Positions 21,402-23,720 of a stretch of 23,720 nt of DNA are shown in pieces. Source of the DNA: Bigelowiella natans CCMP2755 (lineage: Eukaryota; Cercozoa; Chlorarachniophyceae); NCBI GenBank assembly GCA_000320545.1, contig ADNK01001777.1, positions 1-23,720 on the forward strand, in the 5' to 3' direction. Every line of letters begins with the position of its first letter. Position 1 is the stretch's first letter. Made by a program: the position numbers and the translations under genes. The notes beneath the pieces are model-generated. The model made no database searches. It had not been told where the DNA came from and saw nothing but the letters and a program-made list of their open reading frames with translations.

Positions 21402-22469
21402 GTGTGTGTGTGTGTGTGTGTGTGTAAGAGGGAGGGGACGAAGGGACGTTTGTTAGCCTTTTGGGCAACATTCCCCAGCTCGCTACGATTTCCTCCACCA
21501 CCACCAACATCACCTTGAGAAGGCGCTTCCTGCGCACCTTTTTATTCCATCATCGTTGTGCTGTCGTGAGATCGGAATTATACTCTCTTTTACTCTTCCC
21601 CTCTCTCTTTCATCCCCCCCGCCCCCCTCCTCGGCCAAAGGATCCCGCTCTGCAACCGTTTCAACACGCCGCTTAAGGACCATCAGCTACGTCTGGAAGT
21701 CATCGCTATGGATCCCCCATTAGATATCCGTGCTGTTCCGAACCATCTTCATCACCACCACCACCACGCTGCTGCCGCCACCAAGGAGCAGAAGGCTATC
21801 ACGCATAAGCTCATCCCATGCATTCAAAAGCTGCTTATAGATGAAGATGCGGTGGTGAGGGAGAAAGCCTGTGAGGCTCTTGTGAAGGTGCTGCCTGATG
21901 AATAGAGAAGAAGTAGAAGAAGATGCTGCTCTTTGATGATGTATCATTAGTTCCAACAACGCACAGAATCGTCATCTCGGTGAACATTACTATCTAGGTG
22001 GCGTCGGTATTAGACGAGGAGCAGATGCAGACAAACGTCCTTACTGTGGTGCTGCTTCTAGCTCACGATGAGAACGAACAACACAAGATCATAGCCGCTA
22101 AGCTACTCAGCAGCTTGGTAACACGCCTTTCTCCCATGTGATGTCGTCATCTTCGCTCCACAAAACCTGCACCGCCTTTCTCGCGTGCGTGCGTGTGCGT
22201 GTGCGTGTGTGTGTGTGTGTGTTTGTGTATTTTACGGCCTTTCCTCCCAGGCGGAGATACTCGGACCTTTGCTTTGCAGTGAGTTCTGTGCCCCCGAGCT
22301 TGTTCACCTCGCCGATGACCCCAAGTGCTCCGTAAGGAAAGCAGCTGTGCAGAGCTTTGGCCAGGTGGGGGATGTGATAGGACGACGAATCGGAAAGGAT
22401 ATTTGAAGTTTTCCCAATATGTAAAATTATGAACGCTCGTAAACGCAAAGCAATCAAACAATATAAATA

Positions 22470-22538
<69 letters not shown>

Positions 22539-22715
22539 GTATGCATAGGTTGCGAAGATTGCAGGGGCGGACGTAGCCAAGAAGAAGCTGCTGCCTTCCT
22601 TCCGCCAGATGGCCAAAGACCAGGTCATTCAACTAGTGAAATACCCAACATGTAACTACCACTCCTTCGCGTGCCCCCCCTCTCCTCTCCCGGTCGCTCG
22701 TATCATCGCATTCGT

Positions 22716-22748
<33 letters not shown>

Positions 22749-23662
22749 GTCATCGTCATCGTTGATGACAGGTCTGGTCCGTACGGAAGAGTGTAGTGGA
22801 GCAGCTGGTGGAAATGGCAGCAGCCTCTGATGCTGCTGCTGCTGGTGCGGCCGGGAAAGGCACAGCGGCCGTTTACGCGCAGATGTTTGAGGATTTTGCC
22901 AACGATGGCTCGCGGTGGGTGAGGAACAGGTAGTAGTTTGGTTGATGATGGTGATAGTGATGAGGAGGAGGAGAAGAAACGGATGATGATATGTGGTGGT
23001 GGTGGTGGTGGTGGTGGTGATGATAATGATGATAATGATGATGATACTATTTTGCCTAACTCGCGTGCATTGACTGCTCATCAGCGCGTTTGAGGTGTTG
23101 GGCAGGCTGATCTTCACTCTTGGAGAGAACTCGACTAAGTCGCTCCTGCAATGGTTCTGCAAGATCCCGACACTAGCAAGGTGGGGGTAGGGGGCGGGTG
23201 AAGAGGAGGAGGAGGAGGAGAGCGGGTGTGAGCGTATGAAATACTCGAGACGAATTCTCATAGTAGTAGTGGTAGTGGTAGTAGAAGTAGCAGCAGCAGT
23301 AGATTCCTCTATGAGCCTTGGATTTGCTATTTCTGGGACCCCAACGAACATAGTAGTGTGCTACCTGTTCCGCAACTGTGTTTGTTGCCCATTGGAAACA
23401 GAGAAAGAATTGCCCTTCCTCAATGCTCCCCTCACTCTTCTCTCTCCTTCCTGCTCCTCCTCTCACGCTGCTGCTGCTGCTTCTCATTTCACAGCACGAA
23501 GATCGATCAGGAATGCAACTTCTTCTGTGCGTACAACTTTCCAGCGGTGTCCATGACCGCCGCCACCAGTAGCAGCAGCAGCAGCGGTGCAGGGGGGGGA
23601 GGAAGCTTCAGTCGTTTCCCTGAACTGCTCACTGCGTACCAGCAGCTCTGCAAGGACACGAG
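20183..23662 (+). CDS. PPP4R1: HEAT-repeat PP4 regulatory subunit 1-like protein with C2-like insert (partial)
   Basis: PPP4R1 is a HEAT-repeat scaffold that directs the phosphatase PP4. Exons: 20183..20270, 20389..20493, 20636..20668, 20808..20873, 20990..21273, 21641..21887, 21998..22117, 22251..22364, 22549..22623, 22772..22929, 23085..23180, 23495..23662; phases agree throughout and the gene continues past the window. HEAT units: VRRIGDCAANVGKHVAQKQL; RDQEKDVRSALAEQLGELAE; ITHKLIPCIQKLLIDEDAVV; VLTVVLLLAHDENEQHKIIA; LVHLADDPKCSVRKAAVQSF; LLPSFRQMAKDQVWSVRKSV; FEDFANDGSRWVRNSAFEVL. They match PPP4R1 in order, and the last exon has CAYNFPAVSMT plus FPELLTAYQQLCKDTR, matching its later CAYxxPxV segment. 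Exons 20808-21273 encode a C2-like fold segment. The 5' end is not found: the first exon could begin at several acceptors between ~20072 and 20183, and earlier exons are unknown. The gene also carries His, Ala and Ser runs. Confidence 0.82.
20499..20573. repeat. Compound (CT)n(CA)n microsatellite
   Basis: CT at 20499-20542 passes directly into CA at 20542-20573, in the intron 20494-20635 of the PPP4R1-like gene, immediately after the donor. Confidence 0.95.
20808..21273 (+). other. C2-like domain segment within the PPP4R1-like gene (two exons)
   Basis: Exons 20808..20873 and 20990..21273 read together (116 residues) as SVILNLQLGIST, then GVGVFLKISQQRKLLHETEI, an acidic loop DNDEDDD, QLLWKQFAVKF, MPVKIVCW, and TSDFLGMVVMELSKLL. 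The pattern of beta strands ending in D-F-L-G then a hydrophobic strand is typical of C2 domains, most like the second C2 of copines. Phase 0 joins it to the upstream HEAT exons. A phase-2 donor at 21274 joins it to the exon at 21641 (IPLCNRFNTPLKDHQLRLEV). It is flanked by CA and TA/TG repeats. The domain call rests on motif shape only. The usual calcium-binding aspartates are not clearly placed, so calcium binding should not be assumed. Confidence 0.5.
20914..20972. repeat. (CA)n-(TA)n-(CA)n block before the C2-like exon
   Basis: The block fills the intron 20874-20989 up to 17 bases before the acceptor, leaving no pyrimidine tract there. Confidence 0.95.
21365..21425. repeat. Compound (TA)n(TG)n microsatellite
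   Basis: TA at 21365-21399 then TG at 21400-21425, in the intron 21274-21640 after the C2-like exon. Confidence 0.95.
22475..22538. repeat. Compound (TA)n(TG)n microsatellite next to an acceptor
   Basis: TA at 22475-22512 then TG at 22512-22538 end only ten bases before the acceptor of exon 22549..22623. Confidence 0.95.
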
Positions 23663-23681
23663 GTGAGCACTTGAGAGAAGA

Positions 23682-23720
23682 GAGGGGGGGGGGGGGGGGG
23701 AGGGAGAGAGAGAGAGAGAG
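23682..23720. repeat. Poly-G and (GA)n at the window end
   Basis: About 18 G with one A interruption lead into GA units that run off the window, in the intron after exon 23495..23662. Confidence 0.9.

Overview
The window is nuclear DNA from an intron-rich, gene-dense eukaryote, most likely a unicellular one. Every protein gene I can reconstruct is split into short exons (about 33-850 bases) by GT-AG introns of about 53-280 bases. Introns and spacers are full of simple repeats (CA, TA, GA/CT, GGA, TAC and long G or C runs). There are no bacterial operons, tRNAs, rRNAs or recognisable transposons. The lineage cannot be fixed from sequence alone. A compact intron-rich protist (rhizarian, alveolate, stramenopile or cryptophyte type) would fit, but this is inference.

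Layout from left to right. 1-~340: near-perfect inverted repeat with ~115-base arms at the window edge. 903-7431 (minus): an unrecognised 18-exon gene for a ~1,208-residue low-complexity protein (Gln/Pro/Ala/Glu runs) with a C-terminal Cys/His cluster. 7432-8768: intergenic block very rich in short palindromic words. 8769-12393 (minus): large subunit of the splicing factor U2AF (RS domain, RRM1, UHM), apparently without the usual RRM2. 12394-12735: short divergent promoter region. 12736-17179 (plus): DNA topoisomerase III alpha in 11 exons, with a zinc-ribbon array and a final CCHC knuckle. 17180-17651: convergent spacer. 17652-18912 (minus): 26S proteasome lid subunit Rpn12/PSMD8 in 5 exons. 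18913-20182: AT-rich divergent spacer with weak candidate exons. 20183-23662 (plus, running off the window): HEAT-repeat protein matching the regulatory subunit PPP4R1 of protein phosphatase 4, apparently carrying a C2-like segment between its first and later HEAT repeats.

Four of the five main genes are conserved housekeeping genes (pre-mRNA splicing, recombination and decatenation, protein degradation, phosphatase targeting) and are not functionally linked as a cluster. Exon joins were chosen by hand from splice dinucleotides, reading phase and protein-family similarity. All joins listed keep phase, and total lengths are multiples of three for the complete genes. No search or transcript data were available.
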